Source: Flavobacterium zhairuonense
Lineage (GTDB): Bacteria; Bacteroidota; Bacteroidia; Flavobacteriales; Flavobacteriaceae
NCBI RefSeq assembly: GCF_004352915.1
Contig: NZ_SJSY01000070.1
Span: 215,886 to 279,885 of the forward strand
Reading direction: 5' to 3'
DNA: 64,000 nt
The notes below the pieces were generated by a model, which was given only the letters and a program-made list of their open reading frames with translations, was not told the origin of the DNA and searched no databases. A program made the translations under genes and the position numbers. Position 1 is the first letter of the stretch; each line of letters begins with the position of its first letter. Shown here piece by piece: positions 1 through 8,489 of this stretch.

Positions 1-229
1 TATATATCCTTTTTATATTTTCATTTTCTTCAAGCTGTGGTTCCGAATTACCAATTACGCATTCAATAATTGCGTGGTCTAAATGTTTTATACTTTCATA
101 AAATATTTCGAAAGCTTTTATTCTGTAAGGGGAATTTTGAGGATTAAAAAAACAAGAAATTATAATTGCCTCAGGATGCATTTTATACTTATTTTTAAAA
201 ACAGATTTTCTTTTAAGCGAATTGAACAT
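1..229 (-). CDS. Partial transferase-like protein, cut by left window edge
   Basis: A reading frame opens with ATG at 229 on the minus strand and stays open to base 1, giving 76 visible codons; the rest lies outside the window. After a basic N-terminus the protein has a hydrophobic strand and a CFFNP motif (IIISCFFNPQNSPYRI), then a helical stretch and a second strand ending in ECVIGNSEPQL. This strand-helix-strand start, with an early FNP-type turn, resembles the first Rossmann-like unit of some GT-A glycosyltransferase-like proteins, but the family cannot be fixed from this fragment. It starts 47 bases after the stop of the upstream glycosyltransferase-like gene on the same strand, so it is probably the last visible gene of the peptide export operon. 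Confidence 0.6.
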   Translation of the reverse strand, partial: MFNSLKRKSVFKNKYKMHPEAIIISCFFNPQNSPYRIKAFEIFYESIKHLDHAIIECVIGNSEPQLEENENIKRIY

Positions 230-276
230 ACTTTAAATTTTAATGACACAATTATTTATTTCAACGATAAAACCCC

Positions 277-1116
277 TTACCTAGAATGGTAAATTTTTGT
301 TTTACTTATATAGTATTTATTTGGAATTTTTTTAGTTTTTTTTGTCGTATTGTATTCTTTTTTAAACCAAAATAAATGATACAATAAACCTTCAAATTGA
401 TTTTTATAATAAATTCTTCCATTGTCAAAAATTATTTTTCCTATTAGTCCTTCGAAAAGAATAAAATCAAAATGAGCCTTAATCTCTCGTTCCTGGTCGG
501 CTTTTTTTATAAGATGGGTGAAACTTTCAATTTCTGTATCAAGGTCAAATATTGATGCTCCTGCGGTTAATTCATCCCAAACAAAACTGCATTCATCAAA
601 ACAATAATGTTTAGAATTAGAAAGCACTTTTTTATAATCCTTGCTTCTCATAAAAAATGTATTCATGACTTTATTATTTTTATATAAGGCAAAACATCCT
701 GTAGTATAATCATGCCTGACACTTATAAAATCAAATTCTTCCAGCATTTCATCGGTAATAAAATCACGCACATTTCCGTAGATAATATCCAAATCACTTT
801 GCCCCCAAAAATCATATCCTTGCACAATTTCTGGAAATAAAAAACCATACGCAGGTTTAAAATCACACAGTTTATATGGATAATCAATGTTTACGGCAAA
901 TCCCAATTTTTCAGAAGCTGCTTTTTTTATATATTCTAATTTTCTATTTATAATGATTAGATTTTTTGGTTTATTTGGAATCTCCTCAATATTATCTGTG
1001 ATGATATAAAAATCAATCGTTGGATTAAATGAACACGAATGTACATAATAGGGAAAATACCATGGATATTGACCATACCAGCACGTAACCACAGCAATAG
1101 ATTTTAGTTTATTCAT
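277..1116 (-). CDS. Glycosyltransferase-like protein (DUF6625-type)
   Basis: 279 aa, soluble, without signal peptide. It begins with a hydrophobic strand followed by TCWYGQYPWYFPYY. A SDLDIIYGNV segment near residues 107-116 contains a DxD motif (D108, D110) of the kind that binds the metal and sugar nucleotide in GT-A glycosyltransferases. A YTTGCFALYKN stretch and a C-terminal YHLFWFKK follow. This layout matches DUF6625-like proteins, which are usually found in polysaccharide or glycan loci. It lies 18 bases downstream of the HlyD gene on the same strand, so it is probably cotranscribed with the peptide exporter. Transfer of a sugar to the exported peptide is possible, but so is an unrelated cell-surface glycan role. 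Donor and acceptor are unknown. Confidence 0.7.
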   Translation of the reverse strand: MNKLKSIAVVTCWYGQYPWYFPYYVHSCSFNPTIDFYIITDNIEEIPNKPKNLIIINRKLEYIKKAASEKLGFAVNIDYPYKLCDFKPAYGFLFPEIVQGYDFWGQSDLDIIYGNVRDFITDEMLEEFDFISVRHDYTTGCFALYKNNKVMNTFFMRSKDYKKVLSNSKHYCFDECSFVWDELTAGASIFDLDTEIESFTHLIKKADQEREIKAHFDFILFEGLIGKIIFDNGRIYYKNQFEGLLYHLFWFKKEYNTTKKTKKIPNKYYISKTKIYHSR

Positions 1117-1134
1117 ATTTCAATCAGTTATATA

Positions 1135-2481
1135 TCATTGTGTTTGTTCCGAAGACATCTTTTTTTCGACAAGAGCTGGTCTGTTAAAAATGTCTCTGAA
1201 TTGATACAACAATCTTTCTGTTAATCTTAAGTCTTCAGTAATAATTTCAGCGCTTCCTTCCATTTCTTGTGTGAAAGGAAGTTTTTTATGATAGGAAGTT
1301 TCTAAACCATTTGGCAATGCTACATCGATTAGAATGTTTCCATCTTTATCAGGAATTAGAGAAATATTTTTTACTTCTCCTTTAATTTTACCAAATTCAT
1401 TACTTGGGTAATTAACCAACCTTACAATGATTTTTTGCCCAACTTTTATTTTACCCGAATTCAAAGCTGGAGATTTTACTTTTCCGATAATATCATTTTT
1501 TGCATCTGGAATAATTGAAAACACATTATCACCAGCATTAATTGTTTGATTTTCATTCCAAACTTGCAAAAAAGTAATTACACCACTTATTGAAGATTTT
1601 AAGGTATATGCTAATTCCCAATCTTTTATCACTTTTTTAAGCTGATAAAAAGACTGTGCCATACTTCGCCCTAAATTCATCTCTTCTTTAGTACTAGTGA
1701 TTTCTGTAACCAAACCCAATTTTGTGTTAGTAATGTAACTTGACTTTAATTGGGAAATAGTTGATAGAAGTCCTTTATAACTTTTTTGGGCTTGTAAATA
1801 ACCTAGTTTTTTAGACTCCATTTCTTGTGCAGAAATAATGCCTTTATTAAATAAGGTTTCAAAGCGACTTATCTCATTTTTTTGAAGTTGAAGTTCGCTC
1901 TCATTAATTTCTTTTTGGTCTTGCAAAATTTCAAGTCTTTCCTTAATTTGTTTTTTTTCAGAAATTTGTGCTTGGCTCTCGACTTCAAAAGGTTTTAAAT
2001 TTTTATTTAATTTTTCCTCTTCATAATCTTTTTGAAAAATTCCAAAAGCACTTTCAATTTCTCCAAGCTGCAAATTCTTTAATAAAGCAAATGGAAATGT
2101 CTTATCTGAATCATTGATATTATAATTGTCGACAATATTTTTTAATAAAAAAACATCTTTATAGTTAGCTGTATTTTCAATGACGGCAAGCGTGGTATTT
2201 TTTGAAACAATAGCTTTGTTTTTCACAAGAATAGCCTCAATTCTTCCCGTTGATCTTGAGACAATTTTTTCTGGTGGAAAATTAGTCGTTATTATGATTT
2301 TAGTATTTACTATGTCTGGATATTTAACACCCCAGGAAACTAGAAACAACATCATAATAATCACAAAAATGAAAACCGTTCCCCATCGTATCATCCAATG
2401 TGGCACTCTATGGAGAATTTCCTGGACTTCTTCACTTCGAAGTTCAAATTCGGTTGACTTTATTTTTAGATTTTTCGTCAT
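1135..2481 (-). CDS. HlyD family membrane fusion protein
   Basis: 448 aa periplasmic adaptor of a type I-like peptide export system. There is a short cytoplasmic N-terminus (about residues 1-30), one membrane segment near 31-52 rich in Phe, Ile and Val, then a lipoyl-like half motif (RIEAILVKNKAIVSKNTTLA). A long Lys/Glu/Gln-rich coiled-coil hairpin spans roughly residues 150-290, and a second lipoyl half and beta-barrel domain (ISGVITFLQVW, then VGQKIIVRLVNYP) complete the fold. It is 20 bases downstream of the C39 peptidase/ABC transporter gene, its expected partner. The protein should link that inner-membrane exporter to a TolC-like outer-membrane channel, which is not encoded in the visible part of the locus. 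Confidence 0.9.
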   Translation of the reverse strand: MTKNLKIKSTEFELRSEEVQEILHRVPHWMIRWGTVFIFVIIMMLFLVSWGVKYPDIVNTKIIITTNFPPEKIVSRSTGRIEAILVKNKAIVSKNTTLAVIENTANYKDVFLLKNIVDNYNINDSDKTFPFALLKNLQLGEIESAFGIFQKDYEEEKLNKNLKPFEVESQAQISEKKQIKERLEILQDQKEINESELQLQKNEISRFETLFNKGIISAQEMESKKLGYLQAQKSYKGLLSTISQLKSSYITNTKLGLVTEITSTKEEMNLGRSMAQSFYQLKKVIKDWELAYTLKSSISGVITFLQVWNENQTINAGDNVFSIIPDAKNDIIGKVKSPALNSGKIKVGQKIIVRLVNYPSNEFGKIKGEVKNISLIPDKDGNILIDVALPNGLETSYHKKLPFTQEMEGSAEIITEDLRLTERLLYQFRDIFNRPALVEKKMSSEQTQ

Positions 2482-2501
2482 TTTTTATTTCTTAAAACAG
2501 C

Positions 2502-4694
2502 TTAATTTCCTAATTGCAATTGATTGTGTACTAATTCAAAATAACTTCCTTTTCGCTTTACCAATTCAGTATGGTTGCCAATCTCAACAATTTTTCCTTT
2601 ACCCAAAACAACAATCTGATCTGCATTCATAACTGTGCTCAAACGATGAGCAATAACAACAACCGTTTTATCTTTAAAAAAAACATCTAATTTTCTCATG
2701 ATTTCTTTTTCATTATTGGCATCCAAAGCAGAAGTAGCTTCGTCAAACAGCAACATTTCAGGATTTTTATAAACCGCTCTGGCAATTAATAGTCGTTGTT
2801 TTTGACCGGTACTCATTCCAACACCTTCTGAACCTATTTTAGTATTATATCCTAAGGGCAATCCTGAAATATAATCTTGAATATTTGCAACATCTGTCGC
2901 ATAAACTAAGCGCTCTTTATCTATTTTATCTACTCCTATTGCAATATTATTTGCAATGGTATCATTAAAAATAAATCCTTCCTGCATGACAGCGCCAATA
3001 TTATCACGCCAGGATTTTTGATAAATATCTTTCAATTGTGTATTGCCTACTTTAATTTCACCCTCAGAAGGTTCATAAAATTTAAGCAAGAGTTTCATTA
3101 AAGTAGTTTTACCACTGCCGCTTACTCCCACAATCGCTGTAACTTTATGTGCCGGTATTGTTAAATTCAATTTATCAATCACTGAATCATCCGAGCCTGG
3201 ATAGCGATACGAAAGATTTTTAATCTCAATTGCTGTATCTTTTGGAATTTCATGAGTTTGAAAAGGTTCTTGTTGTGTTTCATCTTCTTTATTATAAATT
3301 TCCGATAATCGCGATAATGATATTTTGGCATCCTGCAACTCACGAACAAAATTAATAAGCTGAGAAATAGGTCCATTTAAGCTTCCTGCGATAGAATTTA
3401 TTGCCATCATCATACCTAGAGTAATTTGGCCATCTATGACTAATTTTGCAGATATAAAAGAAATAAATATGTTTTTTAACTGATCTATAACCGAAGAACC
3501 AATTGTTTGAGTTTGTTCCAGAATCAATCCTTTTATAGAGACTTTAAACAACCGAGCCTGTATATATTCCCATCCCCACCTTTTTTGCTTTTCGGCATTA
3601 TGCAATTTAATTTCCTGCATTCCATTAATCAACTCCATTACTTTACTCTGTTCTTTGCTTACTTCAGAAAAACGTTTATAATCTAAAACTTCACGCTGCC
3701 TTAAAAACAAAGCAATCCAGCCAAAATACAATAGACTTCCGGTAAAAAACACAAAGAAAATTTGAAGATTATAATAAGCCAAAACACCTCCCATAATAAA
3801 CATATTGATAAACGAAAAAAGCACGTTCAGAGATGAAGTCGTCAAAATTCGTTCTATACGGCGATGATCATTAATTCGCTGCATAATATCTCCGGTCATT
3901 CGAACATCAAAGAACGCAATCGGAAGATTCATCAATTTAATGAAGAAATCAGAGATTAAAGAAATATTAATTCGAGTAGAAAGATGCAACATTATCCAAC
4001 TCCTAATTAATTCTAAACCTGTTTTTCCAATAAAAAGAAACAATTGAGCAAACAGAACCAAATAAACAAATTGAATATTTTGATTCTGAATCCCAATATC
4101 CACAATACTTTGTGTAAGAAAAGGAAAAATTAGTTGTAATAAACTCCCAGCTAGCAATCCAATACTTAATTGAAACAAAAACGATTTATATCGTAATATA
4201 TATTGCGACAACAAACCAAATCCTAAACCTTTCTTTTCTTCGATCTCAAATTCTGAATTGAAAAAACGGGGAGTGGTTTCCAATAACAAAGCAATACCAT
4301 CTTTTGTTTCTACATCAGCATTATTTCCAATCCAAAATCTAATAAATTCTTTTTCACCGTAATCAATCAATCCAAAAGCAGGATCAGAGATATAATACCT
4401 GCCTTTTTTTATTTTATACAATACTACATAATGTCCTTTGTTCCAGAACAAAATACAAGGCAAAGAAAGTTCATCTATTCTTCCTAAATTAAGTTTTATT
4501 CCCAGAGTCCTAAAACCAATTTTCTCTGCAGCATCACTTAACAACATCATATTACTTCCTTGGCGAGTAGTTTCGCTAAAATCGCGTAACTGCTGAATAT
4601 TAAAACTCTTACCATAGAATTTGGATATGATTTTTATACATGCAGGGCCACAATCTTTAGAATCAGATTGTCTGTAATTAGGAAATTTTTTCAA
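2502..4694 (-). CDS. C39 peptidase domain ABC transporter (bacteriocin-type exporter)
   Basis: 730 aa with the standard three-part layout. The N-terminal C39 cysteine protease domain (about 1-130) keeps its catalytic residues: Cys15 in KDCGPAC, His88 in KGHYVVLYKI and Asp104 in ISDPAFG. A membrane domain of about six helices spans roughly 165-450. The ATPase has Walker A GVSGSGKTT (about 523-531), signature MSTGQKQR, Walker B LLFDEATSALD and an H-loop His in VVIAHRLS. Such transporters cut double-glycine-type leaders and export the mature peptide. All key residues are intact, so it should be active on the 70-aa precursor encoded at 7373-7585. The HlyD partner gene follows after 20 bases. Confidence 0.95.
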   Translation of the reverse strand: MKKFPNYRQSDSKDCGPACIKIISKFYGKSFNIQQLRDFSETTRQGSNMMLLSDAAEKIGFRTLGIKLNLGRIDELSLPCILFWNKGHYVVLYKIKKGRYYISDPAFGLIDYGEKEFIRFWIGNNADVETKDGIALLLETTPRFFNSEFEIEEKKGLGFGLLSQYILRYKSFLFQLSIGLLAGSLLQLIFPFLTQSIVDIGIQNQNIQFVYLVLFAQLFLFIGKTGLELIRSWIMLHLSTRINISLISDFFIKLMNLPIAFFDVRMTGDIMQRINDHRRIERILTTSSLNVLFSFINMFIMGGVLAYYNLQIFFVFFTGSLLYFGWIALFLRQREVLDYKRFSEVSKEQSKVMELINGMQEIKLHNAEKQKRWGWEYIQARLFKVSIKGLILEQTQTIGSSVIDQLKNIFISFISAKLVIDGQITLGMMMAINSIAGSLNGPISQLINFVRELQDAKISLSRLSEIYNKEDETQQEPFQTHEIPKDTAIEIKNLSYRYPGSDDSVIDKLNLTIPAHKVTAIVGVSGSGKTTLMKLLLKFYEPSEGEIKVGNTQLKDIYQKSWRDNIGAVMQEGFIFNDTIANNIAIGVDKIDKERLVYATDVANIQDYISGLPLGYNTKIGSEGVGMSTGQKQRLLIARAVYKNPEMLLFDEATSALDANNEKEIMRKLDVFFKDKTVVVIAHRLSTVMNADQIVVLGKGKIVEIGNHTELVKRKGSYFELVHNQLQLGN

Positions 4695-4777
4695 CTTTTA
4701 AATTTGTAAATTAATGTTTATGTAACAATACCCGGTATTTTTTCTCGCCTAGGTATTGCGTTTTTCTTTCTCAGAAG

Positions 4778-6403
4778 TTATATAGTGTCAATGATAGCCC
4801 TCTCTGTTATTTGATTTTCTACAAAAAATTCATCTTCTAGAATTTCATTGATGAAAAATTCAAGATTCTCTCTATTATAATACTTTGGATATTGATAGCC
4901 ATTTACGAAAATGACCGGAGTAAAATTTAAATTATTATTTTTGCACCACTGATTTTGCTGTTTATATATCAAATCAATTTTATAGCTTTCGAAAGACTGC
5001 CCATATTTTATTATCCAATCGTTCAAATTTTTATTTTCAAACCAATAATTTAACGCTTCAAGAAAAGAATATTCTCCTTTTTCTAAATAAATTGAGATTA
5101 TACTTCTAAAAAAAACTTTTGCATCTTCATCCAAATTTTCTATATCTACGTTAAAAATTATTTTAACTTTTAGATCATTTTTGTATGCAATTAAAATTTC
5201 CTCTATGCTTTTGTGTACTTCTTTACAATGTCCACAAAAGGGGCTTATAATAATAGCTATTTCAGTTTCACTTTTTTGATTACCTAAAACAATAGAACTA
5301 TTTGGTAAATCAAAATTATTGTTTGATATCAGCGAATTTTTAAAAATTTCATAATTACGCATAAATCGATTTCCCTTTAACTGAAATTCTTTTAATTCTT
5401 TTTGTTTTGTTAATATTGATTTTAATGATTTCCAAATCAATACTGTAGCAAAAAAAACAAATCCAAAAAGAACAATTGATTTTAAAGAAACCTTGAAACT
5501 ACTTCTTTGAATAGAAACTAAAATTATTAATTCCAAAATCAAGATGGTAATAATTGCCAAACAGATAGGACACCATTTTTTTTCTATAAATTTTTGATAA
5601 TAAATGGACAATATTATCATTGGAATAACACTAAAAAGTATTATTTTTTGTAGAATGAAAAATTCATCTATACTATTTGACAAAACGAACAAAAAAAGTG
5701 AAATCAGCTGTGTGGTGTAAAATACAATGCTTAAACTACTTAAATCCAAAAAAGCAAAAATTTTCCATTTTTTTGAACTAATAATGTCTGCACAACTTGC
5801 AGATGAGGAAATATTGCAAAAACTATCTATTAGTCCACTTCTGACTTCAAATAAATCCTGTAACGCCACAATAGAAAATAAAATACCTATTATTGGAAAA
5901 ACTAAAAAAAAATTACTGATCGCATTCTTTTCAAACATAGTGATTACCATCAAAAATAGTATTAAGCAAAATGATGATAATATCCAGAATGAATTGTTTT
6001 TCTTAAATTTTTTTATATTTTCACTTCCTTCTTTTTCAATCAAAAATACAATCCCATTCCATCTTGATTCTAATTCTGATCTTGTTATTTCATAAGTTGT
6101 ACCATCTTTTGAACAAAAGTAACTTCCGTTCTTTTGTTCAACAAAATAAAACTCAATATCAAGAGACGGACCGCTATTTTTTTCTATTAAATGAGCAATA
6201 AAACGTTTTGAAATTAATTCTATCTCTGATATATTAACTTTCAAGAATGCATTTTGAATATTGAAAAAAGTTAAAGTATCGGCTATTGCCAAAATCGAAG
6301 GATAATCGGGATGAGATTGAATTTGAAATAAAAATTCAACTTTGTCTACTTTTATGTTTTCTTTTTCTAAATAATGAAAAAGATAATTAAAATTTTGTGC
6401 CAT
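4778..6403 (-). CDS. VKOR/thioredoxin disulfide oxidoreductase with C39-like N-terminal domain
   Basis: 541 aa. Residues 1-125 follow the C39 peptidase fold pattern (SHPDYPSILAIADTL, then a strand before a RWNGIVFLIE end) but lack the catalytic Cys, so this is a non-catalytic C39-like domain. Next comes a multi-helix VKOR domain with a loop Cys pair (C196, C204) and a membrane CPIC motif (C278, C281). The C-terminus is a DsbA/thioredoxin-like domain with CGHC (C390, C393). VKOR passes electrons from the thioredoxin domain to quinone, so the protein should make disulfides in the periplasm. The degenerate C39 domain may bind leader peptides and bring substrate to the enzyme; that is inference. 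It lies between the TlpA-like gene and the ABC exporter. Confidence 0.88.
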   Translation of the reverse strand: MAQNFNYLFHYLEKENIKVDKVEFLFQIQSHPDYPSILAIADTLTFFNIQNAFLKVNISEIELISKRFIAHLIEKNSGPSLDIEFYFVEQKNGSYFCSKDGTTYEITRSELESRWNGIVFLIEKEGSENIKKFKKNNSFWILSSFCLILFLMVITMFEKNAISNFFLVFPIIGILFSIVALQDLFEVRSGLIDSFCNISSSASCADIISSKKWKIFAFLDLSSLSIVFYTTQLISLFLFVLSNSIDEFFILQKIILFSVIPMIILSIYYQKFIEKKWCPICLAIITILILELIILVSIQRSSFKVSLKSIVLFGFVFFATVLIWKSLKSILTKQKELKEFQLKGNRFMRNYEIFKNSLISNNNFDLPNSSIVLGNQKSETEIAIIISPFCGHCKEVHKSIEEILIAYKNDLKVKIIFNVDIENLDEDAKVFFRSIISIYLEKGEYSFLEALNYWFENKNLNDWIIKYGQSFESYKIDLIYKQQNQWCKNNNLNFTPVIFVNGYQYPKYYNRENLEFFINEILEDEFFVENQITERAIIDTI

Positions 6404-6544
6404 AAATTTGGAATATTACTATAATATTTCTTTACATCAAGGAAGTTTCTAATTCTTTACATCTACCAGCAACTTTAGAAATTGCATATTTTCGTTCTAC
6501 CCATATGCGCTGAAATAATCCTATTAACAAATCTTACAATAATT

Positions 6545-7315
6545 TTATTTTGATGTCTCAATTGTTAATTCATACTTTAGTTCTTTAAAACTATTGACCA
6601 CTTTTGAAATCTTTCCGTCTTTACCTAATATGATATAGGTCGGAAAAAAAATTATTCCCAGTGTATCGTTAACATATTTTCGTTGATTAGCAAAAACTGG
6701 ATATTTTAATGGATTTTTTTTTATAAATTCTTTTATTTCCGTATTTTGATCTAGAGCAAAACTCATAAATATTAAATCCTTATTTTTTTCATAACTTTTG
6801 ATCATCTCATTCATAGGTGAGATCTCTGAAATGCATTTTGGACAGGCGAGAAACCAAAATTTAATTACAATAATTTTGTTTTTTATTGAATTTGCGTCGT
6901 ATTTTTTGTTTTCTAAATCCACAAAATTAAAATGAGGCAAATTTCTACCTTCTTTAGAAAAATTTCCTAATTCAATTTTTGCGTTATTCATTAAAACATA
7001 ACTAATTTCTATAGTTTTCCATTTCTTGATTAAATAAGTTTTATAAATTTCTTCATCTTTCTCCGAATAAATTTTTAATGGTAAGTAATGCCCTGTCTCC
7101 ATTTTTTTTAAAAATGTTTTCTTATCAATTAAATTTTCATTTTCATCCAAAGCAATAAAATCTCTTGAAAAAAAAATATATTTATTATTATAGGCAAAAA
7201 AACTGTCTAAGCTACTAGTTATTTCCGATGGGTTTCCAATTTGACTAGTATAATTAGAATTGCAAGAAATTAAAAAATAAAAACTTGCTACGACTATTGC
7301 TATATTTACTTTCAT
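6545..7315 (-). CDS. TlpA-like thioredoxin lipoprotein
   Basis: 256 aa. A lipoprotein signal ends in FLISC with the lipid-attachment Cys at residue 18. After an approximately 110-residue N-terminal region of unknown role comes a thioredoxin/AhpC-TSA fold: a strand KIIVIKFWFLACPKC with the redox pair C158/C161, then MSFALDQN and a cis-proline FFPTYIILGKDG segment. Proteins of this type reduce or isomerise disulfides outside the cytoplasm. The gene is directly downstream of the six-cysteine precursor peptide and upstream of the VKOR/thioredoxin gene, so a role in folding that peptide is likely. Proofreading of wrong disulfides by TlpA while VKOR forms new ones is a reasonable division of labour, but not shown by sequence. 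Confidence 0.88.
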   Translation of the reverse strand: MKVNIAIVVASFYFLISCNSNYTSQIGNPSEITSSLDSFFAYNNKYIFFSRDFIALDENENLIDKKTFLKKMETGHYLPLKIYSEKDEEIYKTYLIKKWKTIEISYVLMNNAKIELGNFSKEGRNLPHFNFVDLENKKYDANSIKNKIIVIKFWFLACPKCISEISPMNEMIKSYEKNKDLIFMSFALDQNTEIKEFIKKNPLKYPVFANQRKYVNDTLGIIFFPTYIILGKDGKISKVVNSFKELKYELTIETSK

Positions 7316-7321
7316 ATTTAA

Positions 7322-7358
7322 ATAAAAAATAGAAACTACTTTAAAATAAAGTAGTTTC
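7322..7358 (-). terminator. Intercistronic hairpin between precursor peptide and export genes
   Basis: Perfect 11-bp inverted repeat (7332-7342 with 7348-7358) around a 5-base loop, followed on the minus strand by a T-rich run (TATTTTTTAT). It is 14 bases after the precursor stop codon and 16 bases before the TlpA-like start. It looks like a factor-independent terminator that would be only partly read through, or a 3' stabiliser. Either would keep the peptide transcript more abundant than the export gene transcript. Confidence 0.7.
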
Positions 7359-7372
7359 CTGTATTATTAATT

Positions 7373-7585
7373 TTAGCAAGATCTCACTTCATACCCTGTA
7401 CTACATGTTGGGACTCCTGTACTAGCAACGCATGTACCACAATTAGTATCGTTTGTTGCTTTACCAATTAAACAACAACGTACTTCACGTGGATTATCGT
7501 CTCCACTTCCTGCCATAATAGAACGCATTTCATTTCTCGAAAGTTTACCTTGAACGTTTGCAAGACTAATTTTTTGTGTCTTCAT
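7373..7585 (-). CDS. Six-cysteine precursor peptide with double-glycine-type leader
   Basis: 70 aa. The leader (about residues 1-26) reads MKTQKISLANVQGKLSRNEM, then RSIMAG, matching the L-S-R-x-E-M-x-x-I-M-x-G leader pattern of Bacteroidota natural product precursors (recalled TIGR04149-like family). Cleavage is expected after AG at 25-26, leaving a core of about 44 residues starting SGDDNP. The core has six cysteines (37, 38, 49, 52, 61, 70), enough for three disulfides, plus many Ser/Thr/Gly. It is the first gene of a row encoding a TlpA-like protein, VKOR, C39-ABC exporter and HlyD. The likely product is an exported, disulfide-bonded bacteriocin-like peptide. Its target and any further modification are unknown. 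Confidence 0.82.
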   Translation of the reverse strand: MKTQKISLANVQGKLSRNEMRSIMAGSGDDNPREVRCCLIGKATNDTNCGTCVASTGVPTCSTGYEVRSC

Positions 7586-7983
7586 AAATTAGATTTTAAT
7601 GTTAATTAATTATTTTAAAATAGAATCATTCTTTGGCTTTTGAATTACGTGCACTTAATTCAGAGACAAAAAAGTCTTAACAAATCTGATAGATATGTAG
7701 AAAATTTCCTATGCTAAATACAGCATAAAATATGCTTGAAATCACATTGAAATAAAAAATTCCTAATATTTGCTTACATCAAAATCAAAAGCAAAGTTCT
7801 TTTGATGGGTTTTTGTAGTGTTTTTAAGATAGAAATTTGAAGAAATTCTTTTTAATACTAGAATCTTAGCTACAATTTAATTTTTAGACATATCCTTAGT
7901 ATGAATAAAGTAAATTAATCAAAGCCAAAAAAATTGTTATTTATCCATTATCTAAAAATTACTTGAAAATGAATTTTTAATTG
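7586..7983. other. 398-bp intergenic region upstream of precursor peptide
   Basis: No gene found. The region is very AT-rich and should hold the precursor promoter, but no perfect TAnnTTTG box was seen on the minus strand. A 19-base segment at 7764-7782 (taatatttgcttacatcaa) matches 17 of 19 bases of one at 6422-6440 just upstream of the VKOR gene, so it may be a shared regulatory site. Confidence 0.5.
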
Positions 7984-8346
7984 TTATTCTGACATTAAAT
8001 TATTGATCTGCATTTTTAGAGATTTATTCTCTTGTTCGAGCTTTTCAATATATTTTTTCATAATAAGAAGTGAAAATTCAAAATGTTCAAAATATTCATG
8101 ATTTAAATTCTCTAAATTTTTCTTTGATTGATCGTTTGCTATAAATATTCCATCATGGGATTCGTATATTGTTTGAAGATTGGTATCTAAAATTTTTGCA
8201 AGTTCATCCCACTCATTTTTCGTTATTTTAGTGATTCCAGATTCTCTCCGGCTGTATTGTGATTGTGTAATTCCTAAAAGATAAGCTACTTCCTCTTGAG
8301 TTTTATTCTTTTCGATTCGCTTATTTATGAGTTTTCGTTTCATCAT
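7984..8346 (-). CDS. Xre-family helix-turn-helix regulator
   Basis: 120 aa. Residues 5-62 form an Xre/Cro-type HTH domain (KNKTQEEVAYLLGITQSQYS, then RRESGITKITKNEWDELAKI). The C-terminal half is a Lys/Glu-rich helix (IEKLEQENKSLKMQINNLM) typical of a short coiled coil for dimerisation. The gene lies 398 bases upstream of the precursor peptide on the same strand and 143 bases beyond the end of the SusD gene. Its position makes it a candidate regulator of the peptide operon, but no operator was identified. A second Met at residue 2 is an equally good start. Confidence 0.85.
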   Translation of the reverse strand: MMKRKLINKRIEKNKTQEEVAYLLGITQSQYSRRESGITKITKNEWDELAKILDTNLQTIYESHDGIFIANDQSKKNLENLNHEYFEHFEFSLLIMKKYIEKLEQENKSLKMQINNLMSE

Positions 8347-8379
8347 ATAATAAATTGATTCCTAGGATAATTGATTAGA

Positions 8380-8416
8380 TAAAAAAAACGAGTTAACTAT
8401 ATAAATTAACTCGTTT
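8380..8416 (-). terminator. Terminator after the SusC/SusD operon
   Basis: 11-bp perfect inverted repeat (8386-8396 with 8406-8416) with a 9-base loop and eight Ts following on the minus strand. It lies 74 bases past the SusD stop and before the regulator start, so it separates the nutrient-uptake operon from the peptide locus. Confidence 0.75.
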
Positions 8417-8489
8417 CTTGTTTTAGCTTTCTTTGGGGCATCAAGCTATTTTTTTATTTTATATCTCAAATTTCACTTTGAGGAAAAAA

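Noticed and set aside
83..292. 69-aa plus-strand open frame at the left edge
   Set aside because: It is antisense to the partial transferase-like gene starting at 229, whose frame is protein-like and fits the operon.
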